From Flavipsychrobacter sp. (lineage in GTDB: Bacteria > Bacteroidota > Bacteroidia > Chitinophagales > Chitinophagaceae): a stretch of 64,000 nucleotides of DNA. Shown in pieces: positions 16,823 to 25,901 of the stretch (positions are counted from its first letter, which is position 1; each line of letters opens with the position of its first letter). The notes under the pieces were generated by a model that did not search any database, had not been told where the DNA came from, and saw only the letters and a list, made by a program, of their open reading frames with translations. Made by a program: the position numbers and the translations under genes. The stretch is taken from positions 1 through 64,000 of the forward strand of contig JARLGY010000023.1 in NCBI GenBank assembly GCA_031292525.1. The letters run 5' to 3'.

Positions 16823-18551
16823 ACAGTTTCTTCTCGAGTATCTTTTTGTCTATCAAGGGATTATCTATTCCTTTATCCTTGGCCTTCTGCCAGTATTGTA
16901 CTGCTTTGTCTTTATTATCCAACTTATAGTACACATCGCCCAAATGCTCAAAAAGAGTGCCATCAGCATCGGTGGGATTTGCATCTACCGCTTTTTGTAT
17001 GTATTCTTTGGCTTTATCATACTTTGCTTCTTTATACAATATCCAACCGTACGTATCTAAGAAGGTTGCTTCATCAGGACGCAGTTCCAACGAATGCTTA
17101 GACATTTTTTCGGCATCATCCAGCCTTGTGCCACGCTCAGAAAGATAATAGCTATAGTTATTGAGCAAAGACGCGTTATTTGGATCGAGGGACAAAGCTT
17201 TATCAAAGCTCTTATCAGACAGATCGAATTTTTTAGCTGAATTATATGCATCACCTAACGAGGAATACATTTCTGCCAGCAATTGAGTATTATCATCAGG
17301 CTGCAAATCAACAGCACGGTTCATAGCATTGATAGCACCAGTGTAATTTTTAGCATTTGCCTTACCTATACCATTGAGATAATGCACAATGGCCTGGTTA
17401 GGGAAAAGACGCAACGCTTTATCGCTATAATAAATAAGCGAGTCCGCATCCTTCCTGGCAGTATAACTGTATAATAACTGTTGCCACACCACGAATCGCG
17501 AAGGATCAAGAGCTATAGATTTCTTATACTGAACCAAAGCTTTGTCGCGCTGGTCGTTGAAAGTAAGCACATCACCATACACTGCAAGTACACTCGCATC
17601 ATTTGTGTGTTGCGCAGCTATCTGGGTAATCAGATCCAGGCTGGTCTTCCTGCGGGTAGTATCATTCTGCATATTTTGCAGGTATGGCGCAAGCAGACCT
17701 AATTGCGTTTCGGCGTCCAGATCCTTATTAGTGATAGTCTTAACTATATACTCATTGTAGCGTACACTATCGCCCAACTTACGATAATGCTCTGCAAGAC
17801 CCAGTTGCAATGACGGATCATTAGGAAAACTCTTCTGGGCCTTTACAAATTGAGCTTCGGCTTTAGCTGTTTCCTTATTATTATCATACAACTCTGCCAG
17901 CAGGGTATAATACTTCGGATCGCGGGGATTCTGAGCTATAAGTTCTTGTATAACAGCTGCAGCCTTATCCAGGTCATTCATTTTCAGATATATCTGCTGT
18001 TTTTGTATCAGAATATCTTCATCATCACCTGTTTTCAGCAACAGCTTGTCCAGCAAAGCGAGAGCCTCCTTATACTTACCTGCCCGCTGGTACAACAGTG
18101 CCGCTTTTTGTAAATACTCTGTATTGTACTCTTCTTTACCTGCAAGCTCTTTGTAAATGTCTGCAGCTTCTTCAAACTTATTATCTATGGCCAGTATGTT
18201 CGCGTACTGATCTTTGTACCATTTATTACTATCATCGAGCTTTATGGCTTTTTTAATATAAGTTGTTGCCTCTGCAATGTTATTCTGTTTTATACGGTAA
18301 CGGGCAAGTTCATAATAAGCTGCTGCAACATCTGGTTTCAGTTTTACAAACTCCAACATCAAGCTGTCCGATTCTTTATCATCGTCCTGCATATGTGCTT
18401 TTACCGCACCAAAATATAGTTCGTTAGCCGCATAAGTCTCTTTATCGGCAGTAGCATTTACCCCGGCAGGGGTATCCTGCCCGTATGCTTTACATGACCA
18501 TAAAAAAGCGATACAAATAATTACCGCACCTGCCCATCTCCTGTCCGTCAT
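16815..18551 (-). CDS. Exported tetratricopeptide repeat protein
   Basis: A 578-residue protein made almost entirely of tetratricopeptide repeats (about residues 45-560), with repeats such as AAYYELARYRIKQNNIAEA, YLQKAALLYQRAGKYKEAL and DGTLFEHLGDVYYKLDNKD. The N-terminus (residues 1-25, WAGAVIICIAFLWSCKAYGQ) is a signal sequence, so the protein is probably periplasmic or anchored. TPR arrays act as scaffolds for protein complexes. It starts at the TAATG overlap with the nucleotidyltransferase stop and overlaps the DUF4292 gene at its own end, which means tight co-translation of all three. In Bacteroidota this gene order is conserved, which points to a shared envelope function; what that is remains unknown. 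Confidence 0.92.
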   Translation of the reverse strand: MTDRRWAGAVIICIAFLWSCKAYGQDTPAGVNATADKETYAANELYFGAVKAHMQDDDKESDSLMLEFVKLKPDVAAAYYELARYRIKQNNIAEATTYIKKAIKLDDSNKWYKDQYANILAIDNKFEEAADIYKELAGKEEYNTEYLQKAALLYQRAGKYKEALALLDKLLLKTGDDEDILIQKQQIYLKMNDLDKAAAVIQELIAQNPRDPKYYTLLAELYDNNKETAKAEAQFVKAQKSFPNDPSLQLGLAEHYRKLGDSVRYNEYIVKTITNKDLDAETQLGLLAPYLQNMQNDTTRRKTSLDLITQIAAQHTNDASVLAVYGDVLTFNDQRDKALVQYKKSIALDPSRFVVWQQLLYSYTARKDADSLIYYSDKALRLFPNQAIVHYLNGIGKANAKNYTGAINAMNRAVDLQPDDNTQLLAEMYSSLGDAYNSAKKFDLSDKSFDKALSLDPNNASLLNNYSYYLSERGTRLDDAEKMSKHSLELRPDEATFLDTYGWILYKEAKYDKAKEYIQKAVDANPTDADGTLFEHLGDVYYKLDNKDKAVQYWQKAKDKGIDNPLIDKKILEKKLYE

Positions 18552-19558
18552 TACAATTTTGTTGAAAAATCGCCCAGGCTAAGCTCCTGGGGCTTCTCTA
18601 TGTAAGTTACGTTTTTACCCAACATAGAGTTTTCCAGTTGCATGTTTTTAACAATACTATGAGACTGTATGATGCTTTTTGAAATGCGGCAATCTTCAAC
18701 CACAACATTTGCTTCTAATGATACGTAGGGGCCTACAACAGAATTCTTCACAATTACATTCTCGCCTATGTAGCAGGGAGCTATGATGGTAGAATTTTCT
18801 ATTTTGGCTGTTGCTGCTACCAATTTTTCTTCATCTTTCTTTATATCCAGGATGCGCTCATTAGTATATAAAGTAGCATCTTTATTGCCGCAATCCAGCC
18901 ATTCTTCTACCTGGTCTGTATAGAACTTCACACCATTTTGCAGCATGTGGTCCATAGCATCTGTTATCTGGTACTCGCCCTTAAGCTTAATGTCCTCATC
19001 TATCAAGCGCTGCAGTTGTTTCTTCAAGCCTTCACCATCGCGGAAGTAATAAACACCAATTATGGCCAGGTCTGATACAAACTCTTTAGGCTTTTCAACA
19101 AATGCAATGATCTCATTACTGTCATTAAGTTTTACCACACCAAAAGCAGAAGGATCTTCTACTTTTTGTGTCCAGATGATAGCATCTTTACTGGTATCTA
19201 TGCTAAATGTTGCTTTGAACAATGTATCGGCAAAGGCAATGAATACATTTCCTTTAAGGCTTTCTGCTGCACACAGTATAGCATGCGCTGTACCCAATGG
19301 CTCATTCTGATAAACGATCTTGCCCTGGGCGCCCAAAGTGCTTGCTATATTCAGCAGGTTGGCTTCCACTTCCTTACCGAAAGAAGGGCCTATGATAAAG
19401 GCTATTTCCTCCACTTTTTCATTGCTGGTAGCAATTATATCTTCCACAAGCCTTTGAACAATAGGCTTCCCGGCTATTGGCAATAATGGCTTTGCAGTAG
19501 TAAGCGTGTGGGGCCTCATGCGTTTACCCATACCGGCCATAGGAATAATGATGTTCAT
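18551..19558 (-). CDS. Sugar-phosphate nucleotidyltransferase
   Basis: A 335-residue enzyme with the RmlA/GlmU-type nucleotidyltransferase domain (about 1-235): MNIIIPMAGMGKRMRPHTL and AKPLLPIAGKPIV hold the NTP-binding G-x-G-x-R and the Lys-Pro motif. FIAFADTLF supplies the metal-binding Asp. The C-terminal 90 residues (ENSTIIAPCYIGENVIVKN and on) contain hexapeptide repeats of a left-handed beta-helix, as in bifunctional or trimeric members. The exact nucleotide and sugar are not determinable; glucose- or mannose-1-phosphate would fit. It lies 27 bases behind dut and ends in a TAATG overlap with the TPR gene. Such a gene beside dut is a standing feature of Bacteroidota genomes. Confidence 0.94.
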   Translation of the reverse strand: MNIIIPMAGMGKRMRPHTLTTAKPLLPIAGKPIVQRLVEDIIATSNEKVEEIAFIIGPSFGKEVEANLLNIASTLGAQGKIVYQNEPLGTAHAILCAAESLKGNVFIAFADTLFKATFSIDTSKDAIIWTQKVEDPSAFGVVKLNDSNEIIAFVEKPKEFVSDLAIIGVYYFRDGEGLKKQLQRLIDEDIKLKGEYQITDAMDHMLQNGVKFYTDQVEEWLDCGNKDATLYTNERILDIKKDEEKLVAATAKIENSTIIAPCYIGENVIVKNSVVGPYVSLEANVVVEDCRISKSIIQSHSIVKNMQLENSMLGKNVTYIEKPQELSLGDFSTKL

Positions 19559-19585
19559 ACTATCTGTTTAGTTTTTTATAATTAG

Positions 19586-20029
19586 TTAATGGGTGCCCGA
19601 GTGACCAAAGCCACCGGCTCCTCTTGCTGTTTTTTCCAGGTCATCAACTACCTGCCATGACACGTGCTCATACTTTGCCACTATCATTTGTGCTATACGC
19701 TCGCCATCATTTATTACCTGTGCCTCTGTAGAAAGATTGATCAAAGGTATCATCACTTCTCCCCTATAGTCACTGTCTATTGTACCGGGAGTATTCACCA
19801 AGGTTAATCCCCTTTTAATTGCAAGGCCGCTGCGAGGACGTACCTGCGCCTCAAAGCCATGCGGAAGTGCTATATACAACCCTGTGGGTATAAGTTGCCG
19901 CTCCATAGGCTGTAATGTAACAGGTGATGGCAGCCATGCCCTGATGTCCATGCCAGATGCCCCACCGGTTTGGTAGCCAGGCAGTTCGTGTGGTGATCTA
20001 TTAATAATTGATACGGGTAATGATTCCAT
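19586..20029 (-). CDS. dut: dUTP diphosphatase
   Basis: A 147-residue trimeric dUTPase that hydrolyses dUTP to dUMP and pyrophosphate, keeping uracil out of DNA and feeding dTMP synthesis. All five motifs are present: SGMDIRA (motif 1), PRSGLA (2), [10 protein letters not shown] (3, with the catalytic Asp), GERIAQMI (4) and the P-loop-like [12 protein letters not shown] (5) at the C-terminus. Length is typical. It is the first gene of the dut-nucleotidyltransferase-TPR-DUF4292 unit. A TAACTTTG promoter box lies 10 bases upstream of the ATG on the minus strand. Confidence 0.97.
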   Translation of the reverse strand: MESLPVSIINRSPHELPGYQTGGASGMDIRAWLPSPVTLQPMERQLIPTGLYIALPHGFEAQVRPRSGLAIKRGLTLVNTPGTIDSDYRGEVMIPLINLSTEAQVINDGERIAQMIVAKYEHVSWQVVDDLEKTARGAGGFGHSGTH

Positions 20030-20039
20030 TGTGTGCCGG

Positions 20040-20047
20040 CAAAGTTA
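20040..20047 (-). promoter_or_regulatory. Bacteroidota -7 box for the dut cluster
   Basis: Minus strand reads TAACTTTG (TAnnTTTG), 10 bases before the dut ATG. Confidence 0.55.
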
Positions 20048-20213
20048 AGCAGCAACAACCATAATAATGATGCCACTTGCGTTCTAAAATGTGATTAATA
20101 ATTAATTGACGAAACAATATATTGAAAGCATTTGAAACCACTGTAATTAAATTTTTCGTTGCCTAACACATAGCCATATATCATTAAGACTATAAACTTA
20201 CACGCAGATTGCG

Positions 20214-20221
20214 TAATTTTG
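20214..20221 (+). promoter_or_regulatory. Bacteroidota -7 box for the GH3 gene
   Basis: TAATTTTG matches TAnnTTTG, 46 bases before the ATG at 20268. Confidence 0.45.
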
Positions 20222-20267
20222 CCGGTCTTGAGTTATTTTTAAATAAGACATTACAGTTTTTTTTAGC

Positions 20268-21842
20268 ATGGCATTGTTGGGTAATCTTATAGCTCGTTCA
20301 TTACAGGTCCGTAAACAATTTAAACTACCGGTTGCTGCGCCACAAACGTACCAGCGCCATGCACTGCGCCAATTACTGGAGCGCGGGCAATATACAGCCT
20401 TTGGAAAATTTTATGGTTTCAGGGAGATATTAAGTGAGGAAGTTGACTTTATAAAGGCATATCGTCAAACGGTACCGATGTACACGTATGATGAAATGCA
20501 TAAACAATGGTGGTACAGATGCCGTAAAGGTGAAGAAAATGTGAGCTGGCCTGGAAAAATTAAATATTTCGCGCTCAGCTCGGGCACATCTGAATCTGCA
20601 AGCAAACATATTCCTGTAACCCAGGACATGATCAAGTCTATAAAAAATGTAGGCTTTAAACAATTGTATAGCATGGCTAATTTTCAAATACCATCAGTAG
20701 TATTTGAAAAAGGGATATTAATGCTTGGGGGCACAACCTCCCTGTTTGAAAAAGGTGAATATTACGAGGGTGATATGAGCGGCATAAGCGCCAAGAATAT
20801 GCCCCGATGGATATCTTCCCTGCGTTATAAGCCGGGACAAAAAATATCCAAGCAACCCAACTGGGAAGAGCGCATCAGCCTAATAGTTGAAAAAGCACCG
20901 ACATGGGATGTAGGTATAGTATGTGGTGTGCCGGCCTGGGTACAGATAGTGCTGGAACGTGTTGTGAAACACCACGGCGTAAAAAACATACACGATATAT
21001 GGCCCAACCTGCATGTTTATATCCACGGAGGAGTTTCAATAGAACCTTACAGGGAAAGCTTTAAGAAATTATGGGCTGAGCCAGTGATCTTCATTGAAAC
21101 TTACATGGCTTCTGAAGGGTCATTTGGGTTCCAGGCAAGGCCCGATGGGGGTATTAAATTGGTGCTGAACAGTGGTGTGTTTTTTGAATTCATTCCTTTT
21201 ACCGCTGCCAATTTTGATGAAGAAGGTAATCCGCGACCTAACCCAACTACCTACCTTGTTGAAGAAGTGCAGCAGGATGTAGAATATGCAGTAATGATCA
21301 CCACCTGCTCTGGTGCGTGGCGCTATATAATAGGCGATGTAATACGCTTTACTGATGTAAATGAGTACGAGATAGCCATTGTGGGCCGTACCAAACAATT
21401 TTTGAGCCTATGCGGGGAACATATGTCTATAGATAATATGAACAAGGCAATAGAGACTGTGGCGCGTGAGTTAAAAATAACCATTAATGAGTTTACCGTG
21501 TCAGGTCTTAAATATGATGGCATGTTTGCCCATAAATGGTATATAGGCTACGACAGTAAAACGGTTGACACTGCAGCAGTACGCAAAGTACTGGATGATA
21601 CCCTTTGCGTTGTGAATGACGACTATGCTGTGGAGCGAAAATCGGCAGCCCTAAAAGAGGTTTTTGTTGAAATGATACCTAACCATGTATTTTACGACTA
21701 TATGCGTGAAAAAGGCAAGGAAGGCGCTATGAACAAATTTCCGCGGGTGTTAAGAGGCAATGCACTTAAGGAATGGGAAGACTATCTTTCAGCAAATAAA
21801 ATAACTGGTGCTAATAACAGCTCATCTTTGACGGTAAAATAA
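20268..21842 (+). CDS. GH3 family acyl-acid amido synthetase-like protein
   Basis: A 524-residue member of the GH3 branch of adenylate-forming (ANL) enzymes. The ATP-binding loop is LSSGTSESASKHIPVT (about 104-119), with later ANL/GH3 motifs IETYMASEGSFGFQ (about 276-289) and WRYIIGDVIRFTD (about 352-364). Plant GH3 enzymes join auxin or jasmonate to amino acids; the bacterial group in Bacteroidota is widespread but its substrates are unknown, so only adenylation followed by amide formation can be proposed. It is divergent from dut and its last 21 bases overlap the end of the convergent hypothetical gene. Confidence 0.93.
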   Translation: MALLGNLIARSLQVRKQFKLPVAAPQTYQRHALRQLLERGQYTAFGKFYGFREILSEEVDFIKAYRQTVPMYTYDEMHKQWWYRCRKGEENVSWPGKIKYFALSSGTSESASKHIPVTQDMIKSIKNVGFKQLYSMANFQIPSVVFEKGILMLGGTTSLFEKGEYYEGDMSGISAKNMPRWISSLRYKPGQKISKQPNWEERISLIVEKAPTWDVGIVCGVPAWVQIVLERVVKHHGVKNIHDIWPNLHVYIHGGVSIEPYRESFKKLWAEPVIFIETYMASEGSFGFQARPDGGIKLVLNSGVFFEFIPFTAANFDEEGNPRPNPTTYLVEEVQQDVEYAVMITTCSGAWRYIIGDVIRFTDVNEYEIAIVGRTKQFLSLCGEHMSIDNMNKAIETVARELKITINEFTVSGLKYDGMFAHKWYIGYDSKTVDTAAVRKVLDDTLCVVNDDYAVERKSAALKEVFVEMIPNHVFYDYMREKGKEGAMNKFPRVLRGNALKEWEDYLSANKITGANNSSSLTVK

Positions 21843-22499
21843 TCTTAGATTCCTGTCGTATAATATAGCATAGGGCTCATAACTGATGTCAAATTTCTTA
21901 GACTTGTATTCATAAGCAGGTACAGTAGGATCTTTTTTTGAATTCAAACGCCGTACTGGTCCGGCTTTGTACGGTAGCTTTAGTGACAATTGCACAAAAT
22001 CGCAATCAAGAGCTACTAATGTTTTCACAGAGTTACCACTATACCCTGAACTGAATGCTCCTTCATGACCTTTTTTTTCAGGCTCCTCCTGTTCGTATCC
22101 GTAGTAAACAATAAAATAGCTACTGTCTCCTGGCCCAATCACCATATTGGTAGCGGGTTTTAGATCATTGTCCAACAGTACACTGAAATTATGGGCCTTT
22201 ATTTGATCCTGGGTTGTATCATAAAAAAAATAGACCGGGCAAAACGTGAAATGATCTTTAAAGTCACTTACCATGCGTGCACGCTGTTCCGTAGCATCCT
22301 TTTCAATAATTTCCAGGTTCCGGAAGTCGTGATGCTTTAGATAAAATTCGCGCCTGTTCTTTTCAGTTGATAACCGTACCAGTAGTGCCTTAGGAGGCAA
22401 CTGTCCCGAGTGCGCATGATAACGGCGTATGAGCTGAGCGTAAGTGTTTGATGAGGAGAAAATGAAACATATAGTGAAGGCGATAATGAATCTATGCAT
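21822..22499 (-). CDS. Exported hypothetical protein
   Basis: A 225-residue protein not recognised by family. Reading from the second Met of the open frame (22499) gives a clean signal peptide, MHRFIIAFTICFIFSSSNTYAQ, so this start is preferred to 22562. The mature part is basic and begins with LIRRYHAHSGQLPPKALLVRLSTE, a segment seen in Bacteroidota secreted proteins that act on stress or redox surfaces, but no domain can be claimed. Later pieces FYDTTQDQIKAHNFSVLL and SSYFIVYYGYEQEE suggest a compact alpha/beta fold. The gene is convergent with the GH3 gene and their 3' ends overlap by 21 bases, which leaves no room for a terminator between them. Confidence 0.72.
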   Translation of the reverse strand: MHRFIIAFTICFIFSSSNTYAQLIRRYHAHSGQLPPKALLVRLSTEKNRREFYLKHHDFRNLEIIEKDATEQRARMVSDFKDHFTFCPVYFFYDTTQDQIKAHNFSVLLDNDLKPATNMVIGPGDSSYFIVYYGYEQEEPEKKGHEGAFSSGYSGNSVKTLVALDCDFVQLSLKLPYKAGPVRRLNSKKDPTVPAYEYKSKKFDISYEPYAILYDRNLRLFYRQR

Positions 22500-22590
22500 G
22501 AATAAAAGCTTTAAACAAAATAACAACAGTTTTCTAAATCGCGGTCTTTCTAACCTAGTCAATCTAAAATTAAATATAGCAATAAATCAA

Positions 22591-22621
22591 ACGGGCTACC
22601 TCAAATAAAGAGATAGCCCGT
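22591..22621 (-). terminator. Terminator of the DUF2723 gene
   Basis: Stem ACGGGCTA (22591-22598) / TAGCCCGT (22614-22621), 17 bases beyond the stop at 22639 on the minus strand; the U tract is weak. Confidence 0.65.
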
Positions 22622-22638
22622 TCAAGTATTAAAATAGT

Positions 22639-25600
22639 TTACTGCCCCTGAGCGGAAGCGTCTATGTATGATTTAAAGTGAGTGTATTGTGCTTGTACTC
22701 TTTGTTCCAAGCTCTTCGCAAGTGCTGTATCACCGCCTTGTGCAGCGATAGTGGCGGTAGCATTCATAATGCGCAGGTTCTGTATCAGATCGCCCTGTAC
22801 AGCCATTGCCTGTTTCCCGTCGTCACTTAGTGTACCGGCCCAGTTCATAGCATCTTCTGCATTCTTGGCCACCTTAGCTGCCAGGTCATGCCCCTTCTGC
22901 TTTGCACCTGCATGATAGTATGCATTGGCAACATAGTACGCAGACACATCGTACAAATAAGAATGTTCAGTTATGCCAGTCATTACCTTATCCAGCAATT
23001 TCACAGCATCATCTTTACGGCCACGTGCCACCAACCCGGCTGCTATAGATGAAGAGTTAGTGCGATATGGTGCAAACATCAACCTGTTCTTTTCATCAAA
23101 ATAAACATCTTTACGGTCTGCACCACCCCATATGTAGGTATTCATAAACAGGTCGTAGCTCTTATCTACGTTGGTAGTACCTAACTCAGACTGCACCATT
23201 TTAGATGAATCTGTAGTGCGGTACGGCATCAGGCGATATACCAGTCCTTCCAATTGCATATAGTCGGCCATACCTGCATAGTTGCCGGCAGGTAAGCCAG
23301 CATCAAAGTACAATGGTCTTTTCCACCCTTCTTTAGACACTCCTGCTACTATATTCATTATAGCCAGATCGCTCTTATAAGCCAGGTCTTTAGGGAATGT
23401 GAATTTCATTTCGGTATTCACAGTTGCTGTATCAGAAGCTTTTACTAAGCCGGCCGCCACGAGCTGAGCCTTTGTAAGGCTTGGCACTACAAAGTTTTTG
23501 CTAGGCAGGTAGTTTTCACTTTCCCCGCCATTTGTAGGCTGCTTGTTATTAGGATCACTACTGATGATGAAGTTGCACACCTCATTCAGGTTAAAGTATT
23601 TGTCCTGCGGTATGTTAGGATTTTTAAAATAACGTATATAATTATGCCTGTCTCCCACATAATCAGCCTTTTTCCAAATCATAGGTACTGCATCAGCATC
23701 GTTAATACGGTAGTTCAGCTGGTCTATATACCAGTCAATCCCCAACAGACTGGTGTTTATAACACGCACGTCTTTGCGTATGCCTTCCACCTCCTGCAGG
23801 TACCAGATGGGGTACGTATCATTATCGCCATAGGTAAATAACACTGCATTAGGCGCACAAGACTGTAGCGTGTTAAATGCTGTTGAGCGGGCAAGCGTTT
23901 TCTTGCTGCGATCATGATCATCCCATTCTTTTGATGCCATAAGAACAGGCACCAATAACAAACAGGCTGCAATAATACCAATTGCTGCGGCACTGTTTTT
24001 CACCGATCTTTCTATCCAGCTATTGATCATCAACACGCCAAGGCCTATCCAAATTGCAAATGCATAGGTACACCCTGCAAATGCATAGTCGCGTTCGCGC
24101 GGCTGTAATGGTGGCATGTTCAGGTAAATGCCTATTGCTGCACCTGTGAAGAAGAATAGAACAAACGTTACTACCCCATCCCTCTTTTTCTGGTTAAACT
24201 GGTAAACCAGTCCCAGCAATCCTAATATCAGTGGCAGGAAGTAAAGCTCATTGCGTGCACCATTGTTAGCATAGCCATCACCCATTTTGTCAGTATCACC
24301 GGTACCATGCATCTGGTCTATGAATTTTATACCCGATAACCAGTTGCCATTTTTAGGTTCACCTTGTCCTTCAAAGTCGTTTTGGCGGCCCACATAGTTC
24401 CACATTACATAGCGCCACCACATCCAATTCATCTGGTAATTAAAAAAGTACTTCCAGTTGTCAGCCGACGTTGGTGCTTCATCCTTACCCAGACCCAGGT
24501 AGCTGCGATAGAAATTCACATGTTGCGCTTCGCTGCTATACATACGCGGGAAGAAACGCAAGGTTGCGGGATCAAATTCAGGCTCACCCTTTGAACCCAC
24601 CACTTCATAAAAATCTTTCCCGTCCTTTTTAGCCTGGTTATATATGCTGCCGGTAGTTTTATAGTTAATAACAGGGCTATTAAAATCCTGTCCGTAAAAC
24701 AAAGGTTGGCTGCCAAACTGCTCACGCGATACATAACTTTCGAGGCTCAAAGCGTTGTCAGGATTGGTCATGTCTATCGGCACATCGGCACGAGAGCGAA
24801 TGATAGGCACTATATAGCTGCTATAGCCAATGATGATGAACAGGATACACAATATACCGGTATGCAATAAGTACTGACCACGACGCTTTGCAAACATAAG
24901 CAGCCAAACCAGCGCTCCAATACATAGTACAAGGAAGGTAACCGAACCGGTATCGAAAGGCAGGCCAAAACTATTAGTAAACAGAATATCGAACTTAGAA
25001 GCCAGTATGGGTATATACTGTATGATGCCGAACTGAACAAAGCCGAGCAGTACACACCCCACAAAAAAGGCAATTACAGTGCCGATAGCAGTTGGCTGAT
25101 AACGCCTGAAGTAATATACCATAGCTACAGCCGGTATAGTAAGTAAATTCAGCAAGTGCACACAAACTGATATACCTATAAGGTAAGAAATAAGCACCAG
25201 CCAACGGTCTGCGTACTTTGTATCGGCCACATTTTCCCACTTCAGTATGGCCCAAAAGGTTATTGCTGTAAAGAAGGAGGATGTTCCATAAACTTCAGCT
25301 TCAACCGCTGAGAACCAAAAAGTATCTGAAAAAGTATATGCCAGACCGCCTACAAGGCCAGCCCCCATAATAAGTAAAGTTTGCCTGCTATCGGGCTCCG
25401 CATTACCTGGAGCTAACAATTTTTTGGCAAAGTGAGTAATGGTCCAGAATAAGAATAATATAGTAAGGCCACTAGTGAGTGCAGACTCTGAGTTGATAAA
25501 GGACGCCACATTTTGCAGGTTGCCGCCAGCAAGCAAACCAAATACACGTTGCACCATCATAAAGAATGGGGCTCCGGGGGAGTGACCCACTTCAAGCTTA

Positions 25601-25728
25601 TAAGCACAGGATAAGAATTCACCACAATCCCAAAAGCTGGCAGTAGGTTCCATAGTTTTCAGGAAAACGAAGTAGGCTATGGCACCCGTTATCCAACCTA
25701 CAAGGTTGTTGACTTTACGATAATTCAT
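22639..25728 (-). CDS. DUF2723 membrane glycosyltransferase-like protein
   Basis: A 1029-residue integral membrane protein. The N-terminal 580 residues hold about a dozen hydrophobic segments. The DUF2723 mark SFWDCGEFLSCAYKLEVGHS (31-50) places an Asp/Glu pair in the first external loop, as in O-mannosyltransferases (PMT/GT-C fold). Residues 540-620 include PPLQPRERDYAFAG, another conserved loop. The C-terminal third is soluble, with YTYGDNDTYPIWYLQEVEG-like and TPR-like parts, and is probably periplasmic. Bacteroidota members are thought to glycosylate secreted proteins; donor and acceptor are not established. It is a single gene with a -7 box 21 bases upstream and a terminator. Confidence 0.92.
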   Translation of the reverse strand: MNYRKVNNLVGWITGAIAYFVFLKTMEPTASFWDCGEFLSCAYKLEVGHSPGAPFFMMVQRVFGLLAGGNLQNVASFINSESALTSGLTILFLFWTITHFAKKLLAPGNAEPDSRQTLLIMGAGLVGGLAYTFSDTFWFSAVEAEVYGTSSFFTAITFWAILKWENVADTKYADRWLVLISYLIGISVCVHLLNLLTIPAVAMVYYFRRYQPTAIGTVIAFFVGCVLLGFVQFGIIQYIPILASKFDILFTNSFGLPFDTGSVTFLVLCIGALVWLLMFAKRRGQYLLHTGILCILFIIIGYSSYIVPIIRSRADVPIDMTNPDNALSLESYVSREQFGSQPLFYGQDFNSPVINYKTTGSIYNQAKKDGKDFYEVVGSKGEPEFDPATLRFFPRMYSSEAQHVNFYRSYLGLGKDEAPTSADNWKYFFNYQMNWMWWRYVMWNYVGRQNDFEGQGEPKNGNWLSGIKFIDQMHGTGDTDKMGDGYANNGARNELYFLPLILGLLGLVYQFNQKKRDGVVTFVLFFFTGAAIGIYLNMPPLQPRERDYAFAGCTYAFAIWIGLGVLMINSWIERSVKNSAAAIGIIAACLLLVPVLMASKEWDDHDRSKKTLARSTAFNTLQSCAPNAVLFTYGDNDTYPIWYLQEVEGIRKDVRVINTSLLGIDWYIDQLNYRINDADAVPMIWKKADYVGDRHNYIRYFKNPNIPQDKYFNLNEVCNFIISSDPNNKQPTNGGESENYLPSKNFVVPSLTKAQLVAAGLVKASDTATVNTEMKFTFPKDLAYKSDLAIMNIVAGVSKEGWKRPLYFDAGLPAGNYAGMADYMQLEGLVYRLMPYRTTDSSKMVQSELGTTNVDKSYDLFMNTYIWGGADRKDVYFDEKNRLMFAPYRTNSSSIAAGLVARGRKDDAVKLLDKVMTGITEHSYLYDVSAYYVANAYYHAGAKQKGHDLAAKVAKNAEDAMNWAGTLSDDGKQAMAVQGDLIQNLRIMNATATIAAQGGDTALAKSLEQRVQAQYTHFKSYIDASAQGQ

Positions 25729-25749
25729 GATTGAAATTTAGACAGGCAA

Positions 25750-25757
25750 CAAAAATA
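25750..25757 (-). promoter_or_regulatory. Bacteroidota -7 box for the DUF2723 gene
   Basis: Minus strand reads TATTTTTG (TAnnTTTG), 21 bases before the ATG at 25728. Confidence 0.4.
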
Positions 25758-25875
25758 GAAAAATACAGTTAGGAACGCAGCAGTATTGCCAGGGTTATTA
25801 AATTTATATGTTTATTAACTTTTATACTATTCCTTTTTCTGCAAGCGTTTCGGGTTACCGTACTGTTCTTTTTAC

Positions 25876-25883
25876 TACGTTTG
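25876..25883 (+). promoter_or_regulatory. Bacteroidota -7 box for the leucine dehydrogenase-like gene
   Basis: TACGTTTG matches TAnnTTTG, 18 bases before the ATG at 25902. Confidence 0.5.
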
Positions 25884-25901
25884 CACCCTAAATGAATTTT
25901 C

